Notes under the pieces: generated by a model
What the model was told of the DNA's origin: nothing
Seen by the model: the letters and a program-made list of their open reading frames with translations, nothing else
The model's database searches: none
Shown here: positions 9,605 through 19,599 of the stretch, piece after piece
Layout: the number at the start of each line of letters is the position of its first letter
How positions within the stretch are numbered: position 1 is the stretch's first letter
NCBI GenBank assembly: GCA_034440615.1
Contig: JAOTOM010004027.1
Coordinates: 62,001 to 126,000 of the forward strand
DNA from: Ashinkailepas kermadecensis
Lineage: Eukaryota; Arthropoda; Thecostraca; Neolepadidae
Direction: 5' to 3'
Length of the DNA stretch: 64,000 bases
Made by a program: the position numbers and the translations under genes

Positions 9605-10810
9605 CAAAGGAGGTGTGTCCAGGGTGTGACTGGAGTATGTCCTGCCGTTAGGTGGTGTGTCCAGGGTGTGGCTGGAGTGTGTCCTGCCGTTAGGTGGTGT
9701 GTCCAGGGTGTGGCTGGAGTGTGTCCTGCCGTTAGGTGGTGTGTCCAGGGTGTGGCTGGAGTATGTCCTGCCGTTAGGTGGTGTGGCTGGAGTATGTCCT
9801 GCCGTTAGGTGGTGTGTCCAGGGTGTGGCTGGAGTATGTCCTGCCGTTAGGTGGTGTGGCTGGAGTATGTCCTGCCGTGAGGTAGTGTGTCCAGGGTGTG
9901 GCTGGAGTATGTCCTGCCGTTAGGTGGTGTGTCCAGGGTGTGGCTGGAGTATGTCCTGCCGTGAGGTAGTGTGTCCAGGGTGTGGCTGGAGTATGTCCTG
10001 CCGTTAGGTGGTGTGTCCAGGGTGTGGCTGGAGTATGTCCTGCCGTTAGGTGGTGTGCCCAGGGTGTAACTGGAGTATGTCCTGCCGTGAGGAGGTGTGT
10101 CCAGGGTGTGGCTGGAGTATGTCCTGCCGTGAGGTGGTGTGACTGGAGTATGTCCTGCCGTTAGGTGGTGTGACTGGAGTATGTCCTGCCGTGAGGTGGT
10201 GTGTCCAGGGTGTGGCTGGAGTGTGTCCTGCCGTTAGGTGGTGTGTCCAGGGTGTGGCTGGAGTATGTCCTGCCGTTAGGTGGTGTGGCTGGAGTATGTC
10301 CTGCCGTTAGGTGGTGTGTCCAGGGTGTGGCTGGAGTATGTCCTGCCGTTAGGTGGTGTGGCTGGAGTATGTCCTGCCGTGAGGTAGTGTGTCCAGGGTG
10401 TGGCTGGAGTATGTCCTGCCGTTAGGTGGTGTGTCCAGGGTGTGGCTGGAGTATGTCCTGCCGTTAGGTGGTGTGCCCAGGGTGTAACTGGAGTATGTCC
10501 TGCCGTGAGGAGGTGTGTCCAGGGTGTGGCTGGAGTATGTCCTGCCGTGAGGTGGTGTGACTGGAGTATGTCCTGCCGTTAGGTGGTGTGTCCAGGGTGT
10601 GACTGGAGTATGTCCTGCCGTTAGGTGGTGTGTCCAGGGTGTGGCTGGAGTGTGTCCTGCCGTGAGGTGTGTCCACGGTGTGGGTGGAGTATGTCCTGCT
10701 GTGAGGAGGTGTGCCCAGGGTGTGGCTGGAGTATGTCCTGCTGTGAGGAGGTGTGCCCAGGGTGTGGCTGGAGCATGCCCTGCCGTGAGGAGGTGTGTCC
10801 AGCGTGTGTG
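9605..10810. repeat. Minisatellite, about 40-bp unit
   Basis: Around 30 tandem units of roughly 40 bp: GTGTCCAGGGTGTGGCTGGA, then GTATGTCCTGCCGTTAGGTG, some shortened to about 23 bp. There is higher-order structure: the 9657-10164 block is largely repeated as 10201-10582. Long open frames on both strands (for example VCPAVRWCVQG repeats) are a by-product of the periodicity, not genes. Variants near 10640-10800 (CTGCTGTGAGGAGG) suggest older units at the right edge. Confidence 0.95.
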
Positions 10811-11212
10811 GTAGTTGAGGTCACGTCTACCGTCCCCAGTCGCAGTGTCCAGCCGACACCGGAGCAGCGCCAGTGGAACTCTCCAGCCATCGGCCGCCAA
10901 AACCGCCCGGCCGTCACCGACAACCGGCTCGGCGACGGCGACAACTCCGGCTGGCTGCTGCGCCACTGCCGCGCCAACGAGCCGTGCCGCGCGCCGGCCG
11001 ACTGCCTGTCGCCGGCCGAGTGCGCCGCCGACGCCGCCGCCGCCGCCGCGCTCGCCGAGTTCACCCAGCTCGACCTGCGCGCCGGCTGGCTCCTGGCCGC
11101 CGCTCCCGGCGCCGGCGTCGGCGGCAAGATGGCGGCCGCCGGCCACGACACGGCGGCCGCCATACTGGGGCCGTTCCAGCAGATGGCCAAGAACGCCCGC
11201 TGGGTGATGTGA
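10805..11212 (+). CDS. Unrecognised Ala-rich candidate exon
   Basis: A very GC-rich open stretch that is not repetitive, placed between two minisatellites. Acceptor-like CCCCAG and GTCCAG occur at about 10839 and 10852. The frame contains DNRLGDGDNSGWLLRHCRAN, CRAPADCLSPAECAAD, an alanine run, FTQLDLRAGWLL, and FQQMAKNARWVM before a TGA at 11210. The cysteine pattern and length argue for real coding, but I do not know the family. The final codons (CGCTGGGTGATGTGAGGTG) are also the start of the downstream minisatellite unit. A donor reading (TGG|GTGATG) is possible but not consensus. Confidence 0.35.
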   Translation, partial: CVVVEVTSTVPSRSVQPTPEQRQWNSPAIGRQNRPAVTDNRLGDGDNSGWLLRHCRANEPCRAPADCLSPAECAADAAAAAALAEFTQLDLRAGWLLAAAPGAGVGGKMAAAGHDTAAAILGPFQQMAKNARWVM

Positions 11213-12110
11213 GGTGTGACGTGGCGCTGGGGTGGGCTGACGCCGTGGTAGAGGTCCAGACCAGCGTGACCAGCTGGGTGATGTGAGGTGTGACGTGGCG
11301 CTGATCCAGACCAGATCCAGAGCAGCGGGGTTGCTGGATGATGTGAGGTGTGACGTGGTGCTGGGGTGGGCTGACGTCGTGGTAGAGGTCCAGACCAGCG
11401 TGACCAGCTGGGTGGTGTGAGGTGTGACGTGGTGCTGGGGTGGGCTGACGTCGTGGTAGAGGTCCAGATCAGCGGGGTTGCTGGATGATGTGAGGTGTGA
11501 CGTGGTGCTGGGGTGGGCTGACGTCGTGGTAGAGGTCCAGACCAGCGTGACCAGCTGGGTGATGTGAGGTGTGACGTGGTGCTGGGGTGGGCTGACGTCG
11601 TGGTAGAGTTCCAGATCAGCGGGGTTGCTGGGTGATGTGAGGTGTGACGTGGTGCTGGGGTGGGCTGACGTCGTGGTAGAGGTCCAGGTCAGCCGGGCTG
11701 CTGGGTGATGTGAGGTGTGACGTGGTGCTGGGGTGGGCTGACGTCGTGGTAGAGGTCCAGGTCAGCCGGGCTGCTGGGTGATGTGAGGTGTGACGTGGTG
11801 CTGGGGTGGGCTGACGTGGTAGAGGTCCAGACCAGCGTGACCAGCTGGGTGATGTGAGGTGTGACGTGGTGCTGGGGTGGGCTGACGTCGTGGTAGAGGT
11901 CCAGATCAGCGGGGTTGCTGGATGATGTGAGGTGTGACGTGGTGCTGGGGTGGGCTGACGTCGTGGTAGAGGTCCAGGTCAGCGTGACCAGCTGGGTGAT
12001 GTGAGGTGTGACGTGGTGCTGGGGTGGGCTGACGTCGTGGTAGAGGTCCAGATCAGCGGGGTTGCTGGATGATGTGAGGTGTGACGTGGTGCTGAGGTGT
12101 GCTGACGCCA
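11205..12110. repeat. Minisatellite, about 75-bp unit
   Basis: Roughly a dozen units: GGGTGATGTGAGGTGTGACG, TGGTGCTGGGGTGGGCTGAC, GTCGTGGTAGAGGTCCAG, then one of two alternating endings (ACCAGCGTGACCAGCT or ATCAGCGGGGTTGCT). The alternation gives a partial higher-order period of about 150 bp. The first unit begins inside the end of the preceding ORF. The minus-strand Ser/Thr/His-rich frames are artefacts of the repeat. Confidence 0.95.
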
Positions 12111-12299
12111 TGGACGAGATGGATATTCTTTTGGCGGAAGCGCCGGTGCGAGGGATTGCCTGAATAGGCGTGGTCGGTTGTGGTTGGTGCCGGGCGTAGG
12201 CCAGACCAGTAGGCCGGTGTGAGAAACTAGCCCGACTGATGTCAGGGGTAATAGCCGCTGGTGGTAGGTGCAAACCTCATTTGAGGATACCTCCAGCAC

Positions 12300-12475
12300 A
12301 AGCCGGAGGTGCCCTCACTAGTGTCCAGGCAGCCTGGCTGGTGTCAGAGAGAGCCTCGGCGGTGTCAGATGTAATCCTCATTGGTGCCGGCGGTTGCCTC
12401 ACTGGTGTCGGCGGTGGCCTCACTGGTGTCAGAGACAGCATCGGTGGTGTTGGAGGGGAGGTCGACCGTTGTTGG
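12300..12475. repeat. Short degenerate repeat, about 21-24 bp
   Basis: Six to eight diverged units around GCCTCACTGGTGTCGGCGGT. It lies between the 75-bp and 19-bp minisatellites; 12476-12690 has no recognised feature. Confidence 0.7.
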
Positions 12476-12689
12476 ACTGCCTAGCAGAAATTGGTTTGAA
12501 GTTATCATTTATAGTGAGTTAGATACCGGTTATATGCCGGTCGGATGTGTCTGACCCGGAGTTTAGGTGCATGGAGTGAGGGGAGGGTTGGGCATCTAGG
12601 CTAGAAAGCGTGGCAGTCCTGATCGGAGGAAGAAATGTCCCCGAAGGTTAGGCCGAGGCTTGTGTGGAGGTGCAGTGATGTAGCTGCCC

Positions 12690-13555
12690 CCTCTTGTGTC
12701 AGTGCTCCGTTGCTGCTGTCGCAATTGCTCCCTGTTGCCCTCGAGTGATGTCATCGCCTTCTAGTGACGTCATCGCCCTCGAGTGATGTCATCGCCCTCG
12801 AGTGGTGTAATCGTCCTCGAGTGGTGTCATCGCCCTCGAATGGTGTCATCGCCGTAGAATAGTGGCATCGTCCTCAAGTGGTGTCATCGCCGTGGAGTGA
12901 TGTCATCACCGTATAGTGGTGTCATCGCCGTGGAGTGGTGTCATCGCCCTCGAATGGTGTCATCGCCGTAGAGTGGTGGCATCGCCGTAGAGTGGTGTCA
13001 TCGCCCTCGAGTGGTGTCATCGCCCTCGAGTGGTGTCATCGCCTTAGTGTGGTGTCATCGTCCTCACGTGGTGTCATCGTCCTCGAGTGATGTCATCACC
13101 GTAGAGTGGTGTCATCGTCTTCACGTGGTGTCATCGTCCTCAAGCGGTGTCATCGCCCTCGAGTGATGTCATCGCCCTCGAGTGATGTCATCACCGTATA
13201 GTGGTATCATCGCCGTTGAGTGGTGTCATCGCCCTCGAATGGTGTCATCGCCGTAGAGTGGTGGCATCGCCGTAGAGTGGTGTCATCGCCCTCGAGTGGT
13301 GTCATCACCCTCGAGTGGTGTCATCACCCTCGAGTGGTGTCATCACCCTCGAGTGATGTCATCGCCTTAGAGTGGTGTCATCGTCCTCATGTGGTGTCGT
13401 CCTCGAGTGATGTCATCGTCTTCACGTGGTGTCATCGTCCTCAAGCGGTGTCATCGCCCTCGAGTGGTGTCATCTCCCTCGAGTGGTGTCATCGTCCTCG
13501 AGAGGTGTCATCTCCCTCGAGTGGTGTCATCGTCCTCGAGAGGTGACATCGCCAC
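12690..13555. repeat. Minisatellite, 19-bp unit
   Basis: About 45 units of GTGGTGTCATCGCCCTCGA with variants (GCCGTAGA, GTCCTCAA, ACCCTCGA). Variant units are clustered, and a block of several units (ATAGTGG...CGCCGTAGAGTGGTGGCATC) recurs near 12915-12990 and 13198-13275, showing segmental duplication inside the array. Confidence 0.95.
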
Positions 13556-13975
13556 TGTTGTAGATGGACCGACTGAGTCCAGCGACAGTTCTGAGCGATG
13601 CGCCAGCTTGGTGGTTGACCGGCGGCTGAGCAATGGCCAGTGGTCATGCAATGGCCACTCAAGGGCGGCGAGGAGGTCGCTGGCTGAGCGACAGGAGGTG
13701 ACCTGCCTCTGCGCTCTTTGTGGAGGGTGATCGGTGCTTTGCGGCCGGTGGTGGGGACGGGCGGCGGTGGCTCCTCGGTTGTCCGCCGCCTCTGTTCGGG
13801 GTGTCACCACGTGCTGTTGAGTTGTCCGTGCGGACGGCTGCACGGCTGCCGCCGAGCCGATCTGTGTAGCCGGCACGCGATGGCCGCCCAGCCGATTCCC
13901 CGTGTCTCGCCGGCTGCCGATGGGCGCCCCATTTCACCGGCCGTCCCCAGACAGCGGATGAAAGTGGCCCAGATA

Positions 13976-14212
13976 CCAGGGCCGGTCCAGAAGTCCGGCT
14001 TGGGGGCGGGGAGCAATTTCAACACGTTTTCCTCCGTTTTCGTGAAACTCATCAGATTTAAACGGCTAGCATTCGTGGGATCTGTTTTGGACTATTTTTA
14101 TATCATAGAATGTTCTTATATTTCGGGAAAATGTTATTTTAGCATGAAAATTGGCCCCTTCGGGCGGGGATGGCTTGGCCCTTTTGCCCTCCCTCCTGGA
14201 TCCGCCCCAGAA
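13976..14212. mobile_element. Possible hAT-like MITE
   Basis: Ends CAGGGCCGGTCCAG (left) and CTGGATCCGCCCCAG (right) are imperfect terminal inverted repeats of the CAGGGGCGGATCCAG type frequent in hAT-like non-autonomous elements. The interior is AT-rich without an ORF. I could not find a convincing 8-bp TSD, so either the boundaries have decayed or the call is wrong. Confidence 0.45.
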
Positions 14213-14694
14213 TGTTGCCCTGTTGTAGCTTAGCGGCACCTTGTAGCGTTTCGCTGAATGTTGATGTGTCCATGTAATCTTGCATGGGGAAGGGCAATGA
14301 CGGGTGGTGTGGGGGAAACCTCTGGGTAGCCATGTTGAGAGGTGGGGTGCGCGTATAGTTGAAGGTGGCTGCGCGTGTCTCAACTCGACTGGTGGATCCC
14401 ACAGTGGTTCGCAAGAGTTGAAGTGCGACGGAAGCCGTTTCATTTCCGGCGGAATTTGGTTCGCTCTCCTTCCCTGCGGTGGGCGGCCGCGTCCGCTGCG
14501 TCAGTCCGGTGCCGAGGGGCGCGGGATGAGAGAACGAACGAGAGAGAAAGAGAGAAACAGAACGAGGCGCCTGCGGTGGGAGCGACCTCGAGCGAGGAGA
14601 GAAAGCAACAATGTTTGGCAGTCCTCGGTGACACTTGTTGAAATAGTTCGACGGTGCATCATTTGGACGTGGCAGCATGTGAGTAATGCAGCGC

Positions 14695-14746
14695 GAGCTA
14701 ATCTGATCAACATGGTCGATGCGCCCTATATCACGAATTACTAACT
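14695..14746 (+). mobile_element. 52-bp micro-insertion of a LINE-type tail
   Basis: The insert contains GGTCGATGCGCCC and ends ATTACTAACT, like the RNase H LINE 3' end. Flanks AGTAATGCAGCGC (14682-14694) and AGTAATGGAGCGC (14747-14759) form a 13-bp TSD with one mismatch. Confidence 0.65.
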
Positions 14747-14759
14747 AGTAATGGAGCGC

Positions 14760-16123
14760 TGTTGAAAGCCAGCCGGACCGCTGCTGCCATGTATCGGGTC
14801 GTGCGGTGGGCAGGCGAGGTGATTTTGTGCCGCTGAATCGGAGCATGTGCGATAGGATACGATACTTGCCACACGGTGGCAAGCTGGGTTGGAGGTGATT
14901 CAACGAGTCTGGCTCACCGTGAACCGAGATTCCGTACAGCCGGCCGAGCGAGCAGACTGCATGCTGAAGGTGTTCTGATAGCCCCAGATACCATTGTCTT
15001 GCTCTTGCAGGTGCGTCCAATACACAGGGTATGGTTTGTTAAGGATCACGATGTGTGCTAGTAGCTGTGCCCTGCTGTTATCCATGCTTATTTAGCGTGT
15101 CCGGGAGCGAGCTCTGCAAGTTGAAGCGACCTTGGGGTATGTTTACGGCTCGTTCACACATGGCGACATCATTCGATTTCATATATGAAGCGCGAAATGG
15201 TTTTTAAATGATGCGAAGAAAACAATTGCACTATCTACAGTGGGTTTTAGTCATCTTTAAAAGTAATACCGTGAAATATTTGGATGACAAGAATGTGGTT
15301 GGTAAAATATATTTGAACTATATTTAGGCTTTGCTGAGATCGTAAGTAGGGTGCACCGTACGCAAAAGTAACATCGGTTGAGCTAGAAATTATGTAGCGA
15401 TGGGCAGAACCGTCTAATTTGGTTTCGCTCACAAAAAGCTTCTATTACGTTATCTTTTCTGACCTTTGGTTTTTCCGGTTAAGGGCACACGATTATATTT
15501 ATACATGTATATATATATATATATATATATTGACGTATGTGCAGTTAAAATGAGTTCGAATATGCGATAAATGTATAAATTCCTCAAGGAAATGTTATCC
15601 TCTTTCAGTCTAGCCCATTGTTTCCCCTCAGAATGAATCCAAAGTATCATAGAAACTTTGTTGCAGTTTGTTCACCTCCATACAGGGAGGATATTTCGTA
15701 GTATGGCTCCTAGCGAAAGTGATCGCGCCGGGAACCGGACGCACAAAAGCGGTGCCAGCAAGTAAGTCTGGCAACAGAGTAAGAAAAATGTCTCCCAACT
15801 ACCTTTCCCCGGAGGATACCTAACTGTGACGAGCCCACTGCTCTGGGCCATTGCGACCGGGGCAGGGCCACAAGGCCGAAAGCTCAGTGCACGTGGGCAA
15901 CGAATCCTGAATGTATTTACTGTAACGAGTGTCATCTTGCGGGTGTGGCCGGACCGACCCGTGCACTATGGCACCGAAAGTGGCGTCCAGCGCCCACTGC
16001 ACACGGCGCATACCTGGTAGGCACCCACTCCGACCACCGACGCAGCATCGCACGAGAATCATCGTTCACACTTGAACGAACACTGCGTCACATTCTCACC
16101 TCACCGTCGCCACACCATCGCCG
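14760..16123. other. No recognised gene
   Basis: I see no domain-bearing ORF. A (TA)n microsatellite lies at about 15508-15530. The segment 15700-16120 is GC-richer and hosts the SINE at its right edge. Confidence 0.5.
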
Positions 16124-16139
16124 CAGCACGAACCTCATC

Positions 16140-16311
16140 AGGGGACGAGTGGTCTAGGGGTAAGATGCTCGTCTCACAATCGAAAGGTTGTGGGTTCGAG
16201 TCTCACCTTTCGCTACTCTTCGCCCGCGACCAATCGGCGTGAGAGATTGGCGACGCTACATGACTCAACGGTCGACGTGTCGTAAAACCAATAACTAACC
16301 AACCAACCAAC
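16140..16311 (+). mobile_element. SINE family 1, copy 3
   Basis: Complete copy with A box, B box, CCAATCGGCGTGAGAG core, hairpin tail and (CCAA)n. The 16-bp TSD CAGCACGAACCTCATC occurs at 16124-16139 and 16312-16327 without mismatch. The right TSD also starts a tandem array (16312-16665) that incorporates (CCAA)n tails. Confidence 0.93.
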
Positions 16312-16665
16312 CAGCACGAACCTCATCGTCGGCACTCGGGGAGGCCCCTAAGTCAACCAACCAACCAGCACGAACCTCATCGTCGGCACTCGGAGCAGCG
16401 CCGACACACGCACACTTCTGTCCACAAACACCGTAACCAACCAACCAGCACGACTCATGTCGGCACTCGAGGCGCCCCACTTCTGTCCACAAACACCGTC
16501 AACCAACCAACCAGCACGAAACTCATCGTCGGCACTCAGAGCAGCGCCGACACACGCACACTTCTGTCCACAAACACCGTCAACCAACCAACCAGCACGA
16601 AACTCATCGTCGGCACTCGGAGCAGCGCCGATACACGCACACTTCTGTCCACAAACACCGCCAAC
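16312..16665. repeat. Tandem array built from SINE tail plus target DNA
   Basis: Units start CAGCACGAAACTCATCGTCG, continue with GGCACTCGGAGCAGCGCCGA, CACACGCACACTTCTGTCCA and end CCAACCAACC; starts are at about 16312, 16366, 16447, 16510 and 16593. The first unit includes a LINE-like tail remnant (GGCCCCTAAGTCAACC near 16343). The array looks like expansion after retroposon insertion. Confidence 0.8.
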
Positions 16666-16839
16666 ACTAGCACTGCTGCTTCACACTCCACCGCACACTC
16701 CCGGCCTTAACACCAGCCGGGTATGCGTTTTTTCCCCGTAACTGGATAAAGTCAGCCTCACGAATGCGCTGGCCCTCCTCGAGGAACGGCATCAGATCAC
16801 CACATCACATCAGACACCACATCAGTGCAGGTCTGATGT

Positions 16840-16895
16840 TATGTTGTTTATGTCTGGGCTCCATCAGACTGGAGCCCAGACACATAAACAACATA
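16840..16895. repeat. Strong inverted repeat (24-bp arms)
   Basis: Left arm 16840-16863 (TATGTTGTTTATGTCTGGGC then TCCA) pairs with 16870-16895, which differs only by a 2-base insertion; the loop is six bases. It lies immediately upstream of the LINE ORF1 fragment. Origin is unknown; it could be a local inversion-duplication. Confidence 0.85.
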
Positions 16896-17102
16896 ATAGT
16901 GCTCACTTTTAACGCGCACCAGGTACGGTTACACATCCACACACGCGGACACCAGTACGTCGAAGTTCGTCGCTACGTACCATCCCCACTGCGTTGCCAC
17001 CGCTGCATGCGCTATGGTCATGACGAACGTGCTTACACGTCTCCGGAACAGCGCCGTGGTCGGTCCGCAGCGCACCACTCAACACCCAGTTGCGGAGGTT
17101 AA
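16896..17102 (+). pseudogene. LINE ORF1 zinc-knuckle fragment
   Basis: The frame reads VLTFNAHQVRLHIHTRGHQY, VEVRRYVPSPLRCHRCMRYG and HDERAY. The pattern VxxYVPxPLRCxxCxRYGH is the first CCHC knuckle of ORF1 proteins in Jockey/I-superfamily LINEs; compare PRVPLPRRCRKCQRYGH in the minus-strand LINE at 28700-28800. It is a short fragment with a stop at 17100. Confidence 0.75.
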
Positions 17103-17734
17103 GAACCTTTCGCTCTACTGGATACCATCGGCGACAAAACATCCAACTTTTTCCAAGCTTTGTTGTGACGAAATTAGATGAAGAGTGAGCTTCAGCTTAA
17201 TTCGCAGTTTTACAGCGTCTTAAATTTGCATTGGTCTGTAAATTTGCATTGCTCGCGTAAATGCGAGCAACGCGAGCCAGTATTAAACAGCATTGCACGC
17301 AGGATTTGCCAAAATGTTAGTCGTAAGTGTAGGCAAATATACCAAACTGTGACAAAAATAGACTACACAAATTTATTTTACCGGAAGCCGCGGCACAAAA
17401 TCGTCAACGACTCATGGTATTCCAATGAAGGTCAGATCGCCTTTTTGGGCATAACAGCCGAGATTTAGCTACTATACTAAGCTGGTAGAAAATACTAAAT
17501 AGTTGGATGTGTTTTGGGTGAGAATCCCTACAAATGTTATTGCTGATGATGGTTCTTTCAGTGGGTCGTTCGAAGATATTCGATGCTTGGTGCTGAGCAG
17601 TTTGGCGGTTGGCGTGTTACGACGGTTATAATTTTGACGAATCTAAGCTGCAATTTCCGCTGGGAATGGATTCGTCTGCATTTCATCATCGATTTCTGTC
17701 CGTTCTACTAGCATTCTATAATGTGCAGCCGTCC
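17103..17734. other. No recognised gene
   Basis: AT-rich sequence with one 96-residue open frame (17178-17468) lacking recognisable motifs. Nothing further is supported. Confidence 0.45.
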
Positions 17735-18015
17735 ATTTTGCAAGGGCGGTCCGAGGCACCCAAATGAAGTGAGGCAGAAAATATCGCGACTGTACCCCCA
17801 TCCCCTCCCCAGAAGAAAATCTCCTCGGATTTTCCCCACTTTATTTCTTTGGTTCCGGAAATTCACAGCTGTTTCTCTCAGGGGGTGCCTCTGGCTGAAC
17901 ATTTTGAGGTAAGGCTGCACCTGAGCCTTCCAGGAGGGCAACCTATTCCCGGCCGGAGGGGCATCACCTTCCACGAGGGGTACATGCCTCCAGATCCCTC
18001 TGTATCCCGGAGAAA
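17735..18015 (-). repeat. Dispersed repeat family R, copy 3
   Basis: The reverse complement contains TTCAGCCAGAGGCACCCCCT and GGTGATGCCCCTCCGGCC, matching the 58440-58620 copy closely over much of its length, including the GGGATCTGGAGGCATGTACC edge. It extends outward to GGTGCCTCGGACCG, also shared with 58690-58720. Confidence 0.75.
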
Positions 18016-18570
18016 CTAGCTTGGGTTCGATGCATTTGGCAATGCTATTTGGTATGCACAACTAACAAACCCCATCAAATGTGCTGTTTTTGGAGGAAGG
18101 GTGGAAATTTACCATGTTTTGAGGAGCACTTCTTTGTGGAGGAGACTGCTTGCTTCTTATTGCTTGTTTATTGGCATTGCATGGATTGAAAATTAATTGT
18201 CTAATTTAATCTTCAGTGAAAATTTTGTGTGGGAAGCCTTGGAACCACGGTGGCCAAATTCAGAAATGTGGGGGAAAAGAAACCATGATTGAAACAGATT
18301 TGCAACTTAGTCATTGCATTCACTTTTATGTGCATCTCTATCAAATTTATTGTCACCAATAAATCAATGACTGAGGAAAATCAATGTTTGCACTTGTCCA
18401 TGCCTGGTCAAAGGTCAGATCGGTAGTTGGTGCTGCTCAGAGGACGAACCAGGTCTGCTTGGGAGCGGCGAGGATTCAATTCCAGGTATAGGTGAAGCCA
18501 TGCTAACATCGAGGCTGTAAATTGTGAGCTATGACATGCGACACAAAGTGTGCACGAACAAAATATGTGG

Positions 18571-18738
18571 GGGAGGGGACGAGTGGTCTAGGGGTAAGAT
18601 GCTCGTCTCACAATCGAAAGGTTGTGGTTTCGAGTCTCACCTGTCGCTACTCTTCACCCGCGACCAATCGGCGTGAGAGATTGGCGACGCTACATGACTC
18701 AACGGTCGACGTGTCGCAAAACCAATAACCAACCAACC
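18571..18738 (+). mobile_element. SINE family 1, copy 4
   Basis: Full-length copy with a perfect 14-bp TSD, AACAAAATATGTGG, at 18557-18570 and 18739-18752. A and B boxes, core and tail are intact and close to copies 1, 3 and 5. The interval 18016-18570 shows no recognised feature. Confidence 0.93.
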
Positions 18739-18919
18739 AACAAAATATGTGGAAGTTCTTGGTGCTACATTGTTGTCGCCGCTTTTAATCGAAGGCATTG
18801 CGTTCCAGACAAAGCTTCCGTATGTCCATAGGTCCTGGAAGCTCCAGTAAACAAAACGTCACGAATTGTGAAAAATTATTCATGATTGCAAATTACATGA
18901 ATGTGTAATGTTCTCAGTG

Positions 18920-19195
18920 ATAATGGAACAGGAAATGGGACCGGGGAATGGAACCAGCAAGGGACCGGGGTAGTAGGTATCCCCGGTACACCTAGACTGG
19001 TTGTTTAATCCATCGTAGGGGTTAAACAACCCCGGTTTGGGTAGGGATGGAGTAATGGGACCGGACATGGGACCGGAAATGGGACCAGGAAGGGGATCTG
19101 GAAAGGGGACCTGGAAAGGGGACCTGGAAAGGGGACCTGGAAAGGGGACCTGGAAAGGGACCTGGAAAGGGGACCGGGAAAGGGAACTGGGGAAT
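18920..19195. repeat. Purine-rich minisatellite, 12-15 bp unit
   Basis: Units of GGAAAGGGGACCT and GGGACCGGAAAT are repeated from about 18920 to 18970 and from 19045 to 19190. Related, more diverged units (GGAACAGGGAAAGGGAACC) occur at about 19500-19600. Confidence 0.85.
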
Positions 19196-19599
19196 GGCAT
19201 GCACCTACATACACTATGCTCGAGGATGGAATCGTTTAAATAACATAGCATGAATTCCACTCACCGTACAAACTACACAGCCACAGCTAGCAGAGCATGA
19301 CTTAAATACCGACCACCATGTTATCTGTCCAGTTGGTCGCTAGGTGCAGCAATGAGTAGTACCTAAGTATGCATAACACATTTGGTATGCACTAAGTACG
19401 CACATTTGGTATATTAGCTAGATTGCATACACACTGAAGTTCGGCTTTGTACAGGTCAATATCGTCATGGGAATGTCATAGGAATGCAGACCGATAATGA
19501 TACAGGGTACGGCGGCGGAACGGGACCGGTGGAGGTGACCTGGGATGTAGACCTAGAATGGAACAGGGAAAGGGAACCCGATAATCGAACTGGGAAAGG

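Noticed and set aside
9605..11207. Long open frames on both strands across the minisatellites, e.g. VCPAVRWCVQG repeats
   Set aside because: Open frames follow from unit lengths and lack of stops in GC-rich repeats; no start context or non-repetitive domain. Only the non-repetitive 10805-11212 part was kept as a weak candidate.
16366..16665. CRISPR-like array of repeats and spacers
   Set aside because: Unit lengths vary, the spacers are themselves repeated, and the context is a eukaryotic SINE insertion; a tandem repeat explains it.
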